Part shown: positions 44,096-55,514 of the stretch, one piece after another | Layout: each line of letters opens with the position of its first letter | Numbering within the stretch: position 1 is the stretch's first letter | Assembly: GCA_002914845.1 (NCBI GenBank) | Contig: JXTC01000001.1 | Location: forward strand, 4,213,961-4,277,960 | DNA length: 64,000 bases | DNA from: Trema orientale | Lineage: Eukaryota > Streptophyta > Magnoliopsida > Rosales > Cannabaceae | Direction of reading: 5' to 3' | Made by a program: the position numbers and the translations under genes | Notes under the pieces: generated by a model | The model's database searches: none | Told to the model about the DNA's origin: nothing | What the model saw: the letters and a program-made list of their open reading frames with translations, nothing else

Positions 44096-46500
44096 TGATC
44101 TTGTCTATCTATTTAGTATTCACGTGACAAGTTGATACACTCATCTAGCTCATCTCTTGTTATCTTTCTTTCTTTCTTTCTTTTTTTTTTTTGGCTGGAG
44201 AGAGTTTTATATGGGCACGTCTAATGTAGGGCTCCTTTAAAATAGCCCTAAATAAGGCCATGAAACCTTAGCCGTATGATTTGAAATCAGTGGTTCTGAT
44301 TGGCCTAAAAATGTAAGGTGGAATGCACTAGATTGCCCCGTACTTGACCTGGTTTAGAACCGCAGTGGCTCTCTTCACCTGGCACTGTTACTCTCACTCT
44401 CCCCTCAAAAATTTCCTTTCACAAGCTCAAAATCTTCCCCTATCTATTGTCGTCTATGGAGTTACCTCAATCTTTCCATCTTTGTCCCTCTCTATTTCTG
44501 TCTCTCACTTCATCGTTTGACCCAAACTCTTCCATTTCTGTCTATCTCTTCACGAAGGCTCGCTTAGTCGATTGACCCCAACTCCGTCTTAGACCACCAT
44601 ACTTCTCCAAATTGTCAATCTCTCAATCTGCGATTTCAATGAATGATACCTATCTTTCCCGTGACCTGTGAACAGTCTTTCTCTGGTTTAGCCGAAGCCA
44701 TGGCGTCACTGCTCTATCTCTAGTTCAGTTCCGAGCCATGGCATGACACTCTCTCTCTGGTTCAGTCTGAGAGCAAGACATTGAAAAAGAATGGCGATTT
44801 GAGCTCAATCGTCGACTAGGTCAGTTCGCTCAATTGACGATTTGCAGCTAAAGAAAAAATCCTAAATTCCTAATTCGATAAAATGAAGCATCAATTCGTG
44901 GTTGGAGCTCAATCCCTAAATCTAGTTTCATCTTTTGATTGCATTTTTCAGATGATTTTCTCATGCTTTTGATTTTGCACCTTGTTTCATTGTGTTAGAC
45001 TGGGATATGTTTGTGTTAGTTTTGTTTTCCGCTGATGAGTTTAGTTATTATCCATTGTATGTCATCATTTAAAAATCTTGCAGTTCAAGTTCTGTTAGCC
45101 TTCTTAAAGAGATTATTTAATTTTGAGTTTATCCTATATTAGCTTTAGGTTTAAGTTGAAAACAAAGATGTATTTGAAGACTGAAGTTGACTCCAGAACT
45201 GCCAAGACTCCTCTGTATTCATTTTAAATTTATTAATATGTACTATTTAGGCAACATAATATGATAGAGTGGTACTTTAAATTCTCTAATTAAAAAGATG
45301 AAATTTTTGTTTTTGGATTTTCTAAATTATATTCAATTGGCTATTTCAATGAAATTTTATAGAATCTCGAGTTGTGTTTCTATGCTTATTGTTACAGTAC
45401 TTTGCCGAGCCAAGAAAAAGAAATGAACAAAGTTGATACTCTGATATTTGAATTGATTGGAAGCAGAATATTGTACGAGGTTCTCTCGTTTTTCTAGTGA
45501 CCTATGGTTATGTCCCTATTATGTATTTAGTTAGATTTAAAGATTTTTGGCTGTGTATTAGTATGTCATATTGGGATTTAGATGCTCTTTATGCTGATGA
45601 TATGTATGAGTCACTTATGAATGTTGAGGTTAAATTTACCAAGTCTATTTTGTTTTTGAGTTTTTATGGCTGCTATTTTTCTTCATAATTTTAGAAGCAT
45701 TGATTAATTATTGTAGTAGAGCAAGTTTGTACCAAACTGTGAGCAAGTTTGATATGGTTAAAGTTAATTCCTAGGATTATTTCTGTACATGGAGAAAAGG
45801 GTAAAGTTAGGTTATTTCGCTGGTTTTTACCATAGGGAACATTCAAAGAAAGAATTATTTATTTATTTTCTCTATGTTTTGTCCCCATGTACTAGAAACT
45901 GATTATAATTCAAGTGTTTTCCTTTCTTTTTTTTTTTTTTTTCATAATTAGCTATATGTTTTTGATTAGCTATTCTTAGGAACTGCATTAGCCTAAACAC
46001 ACTCATATTTAATTTTATGCGAGTTTTATCTTGTATTTTATCTATTTTTCCATGAGAAAAGTTTGAGATGAATACAACTAATATGCAAATTTGAATGTTG
46101 TGATTTTGCTACTTAATAGATTATGATGCTAGCTTTCAAATGTGCCTACACTTAAACTTAGAGATGTCTTAATTCATTAGCACGTTGAGATATGCTTGGA
46201 CTCAATTTTTTCCAATAACAATGTATGCCTTAGAACTTTTAATCTATATGTATGCTTATCCTATCTTCATTATGTTAGGTTGAGGTTGAAAAATATTGTT
46301 GGAGAATCTAAGGATGATATATCAAAGTATATGTTTTTTCATATCTACGCTTTTTTTTTAAAATTTTTTAGCTCATATATCTAGCTGTGACCGAAACTCC
46401 TTTAGTGATCATAATGTAGGCACAATGGAGGCAAAGGAGGGTTATAAATTCTAACCACAAAATGGACTCACTGGAGGCAGAGGAGGACAATGTTAGTGAG

Positions 46501-46848
46501 TGGATCTTTAAATATCTTTGATTTCAAATGGTCACAATGATATTGAATTAGATTTTTTTGGGTGTTTTGTTTTGATTATTTGTTGTTATATAACCTTTAT
46601 CACTTGGATCTTCTAATTGGGAACTTTTCATTTTCTTTAATTGACTTGTATAAAGTAAAACTACAAACAACAAGTGGATCTTTAAATATCTTTGATTTCA
46701 AATGGTCACAATGTTATTGAATTAGATTCTTTTGGATGTTTTGTTTTGATTATTTGCTATTATATAACCTTTATCACTTGGATCTTCTAATTAGGAACTT
46801 TTTATTTTCTTTAATTGACTTGTACAAAGTAAAACTACAAACAGCAAC
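46501..46848. repeat. Tandem duplication, 174-bp unit, inside the MULE
   Basis: Two adjacent copies begin TGGATCTTTAAATATCTTTG and end GTAAAACTACAAACARCAA, about 95 percent alike by eye. The high similarity suggests a recent event compared with the decay of nearby elements. Confidence 0.85.
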
Positions 46849-46958
46849 TAGTAACATTTTTCGTTTGATTGCAATTTCATTCTCAATTTTCGTACTCTGC
46901 TCAGTGTAAATACGGTCTAGATTGTATATTGAAGTCAAAAATTTTATTCTTCTTTTAG

Positions 46959-47590
46959 ACTAGAAAGGATGCAAGTGGAAGCTGCTTCGATCATAGAAGA
47001 GTGTACGTGAACATATCTTACTCCCAAACTCAACAGGTTCAGTCTCTTCCTTATATTAAGAAGCAATTTTGTAGTAATATCTTTTAAAAGATTCAGTCGA
47101 GAGTAAAAAAAAATATATATTTGAATCCTGAAAAGTATTTATTCAAATCATTTTCTGGTTGCTGCTTGTTGATTGAGGAGTTTGTTTCTTAGTCATTCGA
47201 TTGTTGAGCAGGATTATTTTTCTTACACGTAAAATCATTATCCGTGTGTTCTTTCATATCCTACTTGGGATAGCTGAAGTTTAAAAATTCGGTGAGTCTT
47301 TTTTCTTGATTATTTGTGAGAATGAGACTTCTAGCAAGTTTAACATAAGAATACAAAAAAATTGTATGTTCTCAATGAGAAGTTTGCAAATGTCGTGCTT
47401 CTAAATCTAGAATCTCCAAATGATAAACATGACTTTATTTTGATATTTTGTTAATTTACCATTATCAGGAATGTCGGCCTCTTGGTGAAGAACAAGCACA
47501 ATTTATGGCTGAGAGGAGAAGGAAACTTTGCAAAGTTGGAGAAAAAAATACCATTATCGTGGACTTGCTAGGGTGTTTTGTTCCTTAGTT
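46959..47590 (+). other. Possible captured gene fragment in the MULE (two exon-like frames)
   Basis: At about 46960-47037 a frame reads KDASGSCFDHRRVYVNISYS between TTTTAGACTAG and CAACAG|GTTCAG. At 47469-47588 another reads ECRPLGEEQAQFMAERRRKL after an ATTATCAG acceptor, and ends in TAG. The composition and splice-like borders look like host exons, but I do not recognise the protein. There is no evidence of expression. Confidence 0.3.
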
Positions 47591-48049
47591 GAAGTTATTC
47601 TATTTTATTTTTATTTTTGGAGATTTTGATACATAAATTATATGTAGGATGACTATATGAAGTTTTTTTTTTTTTTTTCCCTCTGAACTATATGAATTAC
47701 TCTTAATGTATGCCTGTACTAGTTATGAATTTTAATTATAAATTGATATATAAGCTCATAGAGATTATTTTGTTTACCAAACAATTACAGTACTAAAACG
47801 TTAGGCAGAAGAAATAGCTTCTTTCAACATTGTGACAGAATGCAAATAGGAAGCTATTTCTCAACATTGCGACAGAATGCAAATAAGAAAATCGGAGTTT
47901 AACGGGTATTTACAAGAGACAGGATGTTGGTCGACTTTTATAAGTACATGAATACTAATGTGACAGTGTTCTTTCGGCAACATGATGTAATTCCCGAGCA
48001 TTAGTTTGTCCTTGATGAAGAAACATGAAGGTGATTCTTTTCCAGTGGT

Positions 48050-50930
48050 ATTTAAAAGGTCATAACATGTTCATGTTCCTTTACATTGATGTTCAAACCC
48101 AATGCTGACCAATCTTTTTGCGTCGAGTATAAAAACTTCTTGTAATTCTAAACACTTATAGAGGAATACTCAGGTTAGCTTAACAAATTATAGAGGCTGG
48201 TCAAACCGAATATGAGTGATCAAATCATATAATTGGTCGATCCCAAAGAGAAAAAAAGTACTAAAATATGGATACAAAGCCTCATAGATCTTGAAGAGAC
48301 TATTTATAGAAGTATAAGCACAATACACTTAGCAAATCATTAATTAACTCCATTCATATAATACACTTCACTACTGCTTCTAAATTAGGTCCATATCAGT
48401 GTCTTAAGCTATCCAATATGAGCTTCATGACCACAGGATGATTATAGTTCAATGTTTTCCCTGGACATCAAAAAGAATTTCAAATGATCATAATAGGAAT
48501 TAGAACCATTATCAAAGAAAAATATAATGACAACTATATTTTTGATATAGTATCATCATAAATCATGATTCTACTTTAGGGTCCTATAAATAGAGACCAC
48601 CAGTAAATTTTATTTGCAAAAAGTGAAATAAAACAAGACATAATAATTAGATTGTAAGCAAATTATTCTATGTATATGTCAGCCCTTCTGCTTAATGGAA
48701 TGTGCAACACTTTTTATATAAAAGCTTTGTTTTATGAGGCTAAAGTGAAAATTAACAAGTTGTTCAGAGGAATCATTAACATAGAAAAATCCACACATAT
48801 TCATTCTATGATAACATTCAAGCTGGCTAATATATAGGTGGTTATTATCATTTTTCTTTTCGGTGTGTTAAAATGGCTAGGATCCTAAGCATTGTTGGAT
48901 AATGGCCTAACCGATAAAGAGTTTAGATTAGGTGACAATTGTTGCTTCTCCTCTGCATTGATATCTTCAAATTTGGAATGTAGAAAGCAACTTGTAAATA
49001 AAATTCGTCTTTTAAACAAAGTAAAAATCAGGTAATATGGCATTATGGATAAATACTTACCTAAGAGACCATTTCAAATGATGAATTTTGTCTTCAATGA
49101 AAACACACTGATTCCTTAACAATCGAAGTTCTTATATAAAATAAACTCGGTCACTAAAATTCCAAATTAAACTCAAAAATACTGAACATCGTCTGTTTGC
49201 AAATTATGCTTCCCAATTATTAAAAATAAATTTATCTCAACAAATGGAATTGATGTTATCTGGCGTGTATCTCTCAATTTCCAAAATAGTTCAACCTCCC
49301 TCTCCAGCTCTAGCACAACAAGCATTGTTCTCCATCCTGCACATAAGAGAAAAATGAACAACAAAAATTCCAATAAAGAGAAAATGAGAAAGGAACAGGA
49401 AAATAAGGGGGAAAAGAAAAGAGAAGAAAAACTTATTATTTTTTCTTTTAAATGTATATGAGGCACTTTCGTCATTGACGACTTCCACGATACATAGTTT
49501 CATTAGCCTAAATATCTCCTTAGCTATATATTTGAAAACCATAATATTATACATGATGCGACTCATTATGCAAGTAAGGAAAAAGAATTGCAATATACAC
49601 GGGGAAAAAGAAGAAGAAGCACTACCAAGAACGTTCCTGCTACGTAAAATGTCTCTGTAGATATGATCCCTAACATAGAGAACCTATTGAAAAGTCGAAA
49701 AAAATTCAAATAAGCAGTTCTGAACTAAAATATAGAAAACAAAATAAATCACAAAAGAATTCAAACCATTTGTACTCCAAACTAATTAAACAGATTCAAA
49801 ATCAAGCAAATGCCATGTTTGATTTAACACCAATAGGTCAAAACTTTTATCAAAAAAGAAAAAAAATGTGAAAACTGTATCAGTTTTTGGTTCACTACTC
49901 ATATGATGAACTGTTGAGTTAGCATTATTTCTAATACAACCTAATAAACATATAGGAAACTAATTTGCCTGTGAGCTTGACTCAATTGAAATTAATTTAT
50001 GCAGATGACCAATATTGCCTCCCTGATCAGTAGTACAACAAAAATAATAACGACATTGGAAAATTCTAGAATAGCAAGTTCACCTTAACAATTTAGAATT
50101 AATCATGATATGCAAGGAAATGATGTGACATATAATTTTTAAAAAAATACCTGGAAAAACCTACAAGACTTGTTCAGTCTCTTCAATGAAAAGCTAGGCA
50201 AAATTATGTAGCTCCTTTGTCACAACAAATCAGATGCAATAGCAAAAAAAAAATAAATAAATAAAATAAATAAAATTCATATGCAACGATGCTGATCATT
50301 ACTTTCTTCTAATAACTGAATATCTATAGACCATGATTTCCCATTCTTTTTGAACAATTACGTCCTAAGAGAAAAATATAAAAATTAAAATACATTGAAA
50401 CTCACACAAAAAAATAGAAGAAAAATGTTCTGGATTCAAACGCTTTCACTTGTTGATTTTTTTTTTCAATAAAAAAAAACATTCAAATGCTTTCAATACC
50501 AGTATCATATTGTCTAAAGTTTACAATATTAGAGAGAGCAAGAGCGAGAGAGAGAGATTACAGTACCCAACCCAAAAAGATTTGTTGCCCAGACCTGATT
50601 TTGTACAAGACACGATTTACAGCGATTTCCAGCAGTATCACCACGGGATCAATAGAAGAAGACCTAGACAGAAGTGGAGAGGTTGGGAAAACTCCACTGA
50701 CGCCAACATAGATCGAGATATTGAGCTGATCTGATGGGGTGAACGGAACTTTCTAAGGGTTCAAGGAGCCATAGAGACACACGATCGGTTTTGGAAATTT
50801 TTAACTGTAGAGAGAGAGGGCGGAAGAGGGGGAGCGATTAATTTAGGGGCTAAAGTGAAAACAGAGTGAGGAATGATAGAGTAAATTACCACCACAGAAA
50901 AAAAAAAAAAAAAAAAGAGGAGGAGGGATA
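48050..50930. other. Interior of the 6.9-kb MULE, no gene recognised
   Basis: AT-rich non-coding sequence up to about 50500. Then comes a less AT-rich block (50530-50850) with (GA)n runs that, read on the minus strand, looks like a CT-rich plant leader. The minus-strand frames at 49173-49593 are Phe/Leu-rich and not convincing. Confidence 0.4.
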
Positions 50931-51108
50931 GAGTAAACGGGTCAAAACCGGGTATATCGGAGTCTAAATCTAGTGCATGCCACCTTATACTTAGCATATA
51001 CTTTACAACCAATCAATGCCGTTGATCTGAAATCCGACGGTTCGCATGAGGCGGCCTTATTTAGGGCCATTTCAGGTAGCCCTACATTAGACGCGCCCGT
51101 TTTTATAT

Positions 51109-52127
51109 TAATAAAGATCCTGAAAAGTCCGTACAAAAACAAAGGGTCCAAATAGTATTACTCTCTACCACAGAATTAAAAGAAGAGGCAAAAGTCAAAA
51201 GATTGCCTAAAGAGTCAAAGGGAGCCCACCTACAAACATAACGGGCTACACAATTAAGAGATCTGGGAATTCAAGAAAAAGAGGCTGAACCTCTTTGCTA
51301 CCATTTAGATCATTAAGCACATTAAGGCAATTTCCTTCAAATTCTACTAAGTTCCATCCTTAGGAAATAGCCATTTCCACTCCCTTGAGCATAACAAAAG
51401 CTTCAGCTTCTTCCACCAATTGACAAGAGCCCCTAAAGACTCTAATACTAATCACTTCACCCAAGTAGTTTCTGGCCACAATTCCAGCTGCCAACCCCTG
51501 ACTCAAAGAGGAAGCATCAACATTAACTTTAAAATAGCCTTCTTTTGATGGGTGCCATTGCTGCACAGGAACATTTAAAGTTATGGAATTCCTTAACTCT
51601 CTTGAAACAAGCCTCCAAAGTAAGAGAAGTGTTCGGAAAATGATTGTTGTAAATTACCTCGTTCCTACATCTCCAAATGCTGTCTATAATGATGGTTCCC
51701 CATACTGTGAAATTCGAAGCCTCCTCATTAGTTTTACACATGATGGGAGGCGGATGAAGAACTACATTAACAATCTCCTCTCTACTCAAATTCCTCCAAC
51801 AGCTTGGATGAATAGCTAGCGGTTATCCAAACCAGAGGGCAGCTGCGAAAGGGCAAAGACAAAATAAGTGGATTTGCATCCTCTACAACAGAGTGACAAA
51901 ATACGCAATTGGTATCTCCAATAGAGAACATTCTACTGAGATTAGCCTTCAAGGGAAGTATATTAGCTGCAACTCTCCAAAGAAACACCTTCCACCTTTC
52001 ATGAATTTTAGACTTCCAAAAACTTGTCCAGTACCCCAATGGGTCAAGCATTAATCTCTCCCGTTGATCAAGAATATATGTAGATCTAACACTGAAGCTT
52101 CCACTTTTAGTACCTGTCCAGATCACC
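51109..52127 (-). pseudogene. LINE ORF2 C-terminal remnant (zf-RVT and RNase H)
   Basis: Three minus-strand frames in different phases. 51782-52126 includes a zinc-binding RVT motif (FWKSKIHERWKVFLWRVAAN, then CVFCHSVVED). 51529-51789 covers the linker (VWGTIIIDSIWRCRNEVIYN). 51360-51566 is the start of RNase H (YFKVNVDASS, AAGIVARNYLGE). The frame changes between them and the missing upstream domains show it is inactive. Confidence 0.85.
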
Positions 52128-52208
52128 TTATCTTTCTAGTTATTTTTTCTCTTGTTTTTCTTTCCTTTAACGTAATTTTCCTTCTTCTCTAGACACACAA
52201 GATTTTTA

Positions 52209-52386
52209 GGGCGCGTCTACAGTAGGGACTTCCCTGCGTAAGGCCCTGTCCTGTCTATACACCGTTTGATGGGAATCTGTGTATAAACAGATTCCCCACA
52301 GATTCTCGTTATTCCTCACAGATTCCCATCAAACGGTGTATAAAGGGTGGCCCTACGTAGGGGGCGCCTCTACTGTAGCCCTCCCC
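52209..52386. mobile_element. Mutator-type MITE, 178 bp, copy A
   Basis: Perfect 9-bp duplications AGATTTTTA (52200-52208, 52387-52395). The left end GGGCGCGTCTACAGTAGGG pairs with the right end …CGCCTCTACTGTAGCCCTCC. The inner part is a strong hairpin (GATGGGAATCTGTGTATAAA against TTCCCATCAAACGGTGTATA). The terminal sequence closely resembles that of the 6.9-kb MULE (GGGCGCGTCTAATGTAGGGC). A sister copy lies at 60794-60965. Confidence 0.88.
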
Positions 52387-52639
52387 AGATTTTTATGATT
52401 CTTTTTTTGTATTTTGTAATAAAATTATGAAGTATTATTCTTAGCAGAAAGATAGGACAACTATAAATTTTTTTTTCCTTTGACGTTTAAAGGAAGAAGA
52501 AAGCAAGAGCCACGTGCCTAGGCACGTGTTCATAAACTGGTACCACATATAGGGAGAAAATTGTGGAAGCACTTATTAATCTTTGATAAGCGAAAGAACG
52601 TTGAGTCAAAAAAAAAAAAAACACCTTTGAAATAAGAGT

Positions 52640-54973
52640 TTTGTCCTCAAGGAAAGCATCACGATCTCCATAGCTCTCACTCAGTGGCCTCTCCTTCGAC
52701 CTCACCTTCGGCGGCCTGAGCTGCCTGTCGTCCTTAGCTCCGGCTACTACAGCTTCGTCATCCACCTCCATCGGCCTCAGGTACTCTTCTTTTCTTTTTC
52801 TTTTTCCTTTGTTTAGCAGCCCTAAATTCCAATTTGGTACTACAAAAAATCCCAAAGAGATGTATGCTTGGGTGTTTTGTTGAATTTTCTAGGAATGTTT
52901 CTTGGTTTTATTATATTTGGTATTAAAATGTTTTCAATTGCCGAATCCTTGCAGTCTCCAGTGACTTTCAGGCTTCAACTCAATTTAATATATTTTCACT
53001 CCTCAAGTGATTATATGAACTGGGTTTTCTTTCTTATCAGTAGAGCTGAGGGGATTTAGTCAAAACCTCATTGGAATAGAAGTCGAATTTTCATTTGAAT
53101 TGGCCCTGTTTCTGGGCTTGATCCGTTTTCAATTTTAAAATTGGAGAATTTCTTCTTATTGGCTTGCTTCACTTGTCTAGCCAATGAGTTGAAAAATAGC
53201 CTAGTTAATTACATAGCCTAGCGTGCTTTGTGAGAAACGGCTAACTTGTGTTTATTATTTTTGGTCTTGAGCTTGGCATTTGTTCAATATTCTTTGCTTG
53301 ATATTCTATATATACGTGTATATATAGGTAAGTCCGCTGTAAATTTTGTGCACATATTTCTGGGTTGTGATTGAAACGGAGCAATGACTTTCCTTGTGTA
53401 TGAGTTTTCTTTGTCTCTCTTTCTTTCAGTCTTTTTTATCTTTATCTTGTGTTGTGCTATGATTTTTTGGGGCTTCTTTTGTTGTGGTTAGGATTGATCT
53501 TATTATTACATATTGCTATAAGTTGGCCTCCTCCGGCCTCCCTCCTCCACCCAGACGGCCATTGTTCCTCTCAGCTTTCTCATATGTCTCTTTGACTGAG
53601 TTTAATTTCTGATTTGGGGGTTTTATAATTTAAACTATGATTGTTGTTGATTAAGTCTGATATTAGGTGTTCTATTCTTTGATGGGATTAAAATCCCACT
53701 TGCTAACTATGAAGATATATGCTTCTAGTTCTTGCTGAGCCTCACTTAAACTTATCCTTAAATTGAGTTATTATCCAGGTTTAGGTTTCATATGTTGAGT
53801 TTTTTTAAGGGTTTAGGGTTAAGAACTGGACTTGTATAAAATTTTTATTCTTTCTAAGGATTCTAGGGAACTTGAACTTTCAATTTGATGTTGATATCAA
53901 TGGTTTGGACTTTTATGATTTTGTGATGATTGATTATTAATATTTCTTTTAGCAGAATGAAGGAAGAAGAAGTGAATAGATGCCAGATACAAGAATGGTA
54001 CCCGAAATTCAAATCCGTTTCGATCAAAACCCTAATTCACGAGCTTCCGGAGTCCTTTGTCCAGTACCTTCTTGATGATTCAGGACCATTCCTTCTCCCG
54101 ATTTCAGTCACGAATGAAGATGCTTTACCCAACAGAATCCACAATCCATATGAAGAAGAAGACTATCAAGTCTCAGAAGGTTCTGGAGACGAAGCAGAGC
54201 AGCCATCATCATCGCCACCTTCATTCCCCGACCTTGAATTGGCAATCAAGGAATCGATCAAAACCCTAGGCGGTGCCATTTTGCCCAAACTCAACTGGAG
54301 TGCGCCCAAAGACACATCCTGGATCAGCACCACTGGAACCTTAAGGTGTACTTCGTTCAGCGAGATTGCGCTCTTGTTCCGATCATCCGATTCTTTGGTC
54401 CATGATTTGTGTCACGCCTATGATTCTTGCTCTGACAAGACCTCGACGAGGCCTCGCAGCTTCTTCCTTGCGCTTCGGAAATGGTACCCATCATTTCGGC
54501 CAGACATGGAGTTTCGTTGCTTCGTTAAGAGTCAGAACTTGATTGGAATCTCCCAGCGGGAGGTGACAACATTCTACCCTGCTTTGGTGGAGAAGAAAGA
54601 CGATCTTCGAGCTCTGATTCACGACTTCTTTGTGGACAAGATAAGGCCAAGATTTGAGTCGGAGAATTTCACATTTGATGTGTATGTGACAGGTGATGAG
54701 AGGGTTAAGCTTGTGGATTTCAATCCGTGGGCTGAGTTTACTCTGCCATTGTTGTTCACATGGGAGGAATTGGAGCAGGGTTTTGAGGAAGAAAAAGAAT
54801 TCGAGGTGGAGTTTCGGATTGTGGAGAGCCGGCGTGAGGTTCGGCCGGGTTTGAAGACTGCTGTTCCATATGATTACTTGGATACAAGCCCAGGAAGTGG
54901 CTGGGACCAGTTGCTAAGGAACGCTGGCGAAGAGTTGAGGCATCAGAATATGTCATCGGATGCAGGTGCTTGA
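52640..54973 (+). CDS. CDC123: CDC123 family protein, eIF2 assembly factor
   Basis: CDC123 is an ATP-grasp protein that binds eIF2 gamma and promotes assembly of the eIF2 heterotrimer, controlling translation initiation. The coding sequence is one exon, ATG 53957 to TGA 54973, 338 residues, matching the usual plant length. Visible features: N-terminal QEWYPKFKSVSIKTLIHELP, LLDDSGPFLLP, the ATP-grasp strand FRCFVKSQNLIGISQR (186 onward), and DVYVTGDERVKLVDFNPW (241-258) with the conserved Asp/Asn near the metal site. An acidic Ser-rich loop, YEEEDYQVSEGSGDEAEQ, lies near residue 75. Upstream, a non-coding exon to 52780 (donor GTACTC) and an acceptor at 53951-53955 define a 1.2-kb leader intron. 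A frame extending upstream to 53930 has no ATG and lies in the intron. It appears intact. Confidence 0.93.
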
Positions 54974-55514
54974 GAGTTAAGCATTGTCGTTTTGATCTTT
55001 CAGGTTGAATTGAATTTGAATGTTGCGCCGTCTGCGAAATAGCTTAGACAAAACTAGTAGGTTGATTTTTGTAAAATTGAGAAGCAGAAAGTTTTGGAAT
55101 ATGCATCCTATTTGGTTACGCGTATTTTGATGAACAAATGATCTGCATGTATGTTTGTTCAAGTTAATTACTTCGTGTGTCCTCTGTCTTTGTTGCTTGG
55201 AGATGTTTCTTGGTTTCTTTTCTTTTGTAAAGCAAGTTCCTAATTTTTTTCAAAGGTTAGATTTAAAATAGTAGGTTGGTATTTGTAAAACTGAGGACCA
55301 ATTTCTAACTGGCCCCCACCAGTTGCCAATAAAACCTATCAAATGAATAATAAAAGCTTCAATCAGTTAATATCCAACAGACCTATGCAGAAGATAGTGC
55401 AGCAGATGCCTTGGAAGATTTCGGAATAGATGATCCCCAAGCTCCTTAGAGCTGCCATACCATTTCCAGTTTTTCTGATAAAAAAGTGTTTAAGCAGACA
55501 AGCAGGAAAAATAC
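54974..55514. other. CDC123 3' UTR and spacer; orphan reading frame at about 55380-55458
   Basis: The 3' UTR of CDC123 probably occupies the first few hundred bases. At 55383-55458 the plus strand reads TYAEDSAADALEDFGIDDPQ and then AP-stop, preceded by a possible acceptor (ATCCAACAG). The acidic composition is protein-like but I cannot assign it; it may be a terminal exon or gene fragment. Confidence 0.35.

Larger units (their letters stand above)
44213..51098. mobile_element. Large Mutator-like element, 6.9 kb, long terminal inverted repeats
   Basis: The left end (44213 onward, GGGCACGTCTAATGTAGGGC) and the right end read inward from 51098 (GGGCGCGTCTAATGTAGGGC) are inverted repeats that stay alignable for at least 140 bp (CCCTAAATAAGGCC, GATTTSARATCA, AAGGTGGMATGCACTAGAT). 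Flanks GTTTTATAT (44204-44212) and GTTTTTATAT (51099-51108) are the target duplication, differing by one T. I see no MURA transposase inside. It contains CT-rich leader-like sequence, a 174-bp tandem duplication and short exon-like frames, and may be a gene-fragment-carrying (Pack-MULE type) element. Confidence 0.8.
44160..52136 (-). mobile_element. 5'-truncated LINE (minus strand), split by a 6.9-kb MULE
   Basis: Target duplications TTATCTTTC at 44160-44168 and 52128-52136. The 3' end (T-run at about 44169-44192, then GGCTGGAGAGAGTTTTATAT) lies left of the MULE, and the coding part lies right of it at 51109-52127. Removing the MULE and one copy of its duplication gives a continuous LINE of roughly 1.06 kb plus tail. 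The ORF2 domains present are the zf-RVT zinc-binding region and part of RNase H; the endonuclease and reverse transcriptase are absent, as usual for a 5'-truncated copy. Confidence 0.8.

Noticed and set aside
49173..49593. Two overlapping minus-strand frames of 100 codons inside the large MULE
   Set aside because: Phe/Ser/Leu-rich, overlapping in different phases, with no domain and no splice context.
52487..52855. A 122-codon minus-strand frame at the CDC123 leader
   Set aside because: It is antisense to the CDC123 5' UTR exon, crosses its splice donor and has no recognisable domain.
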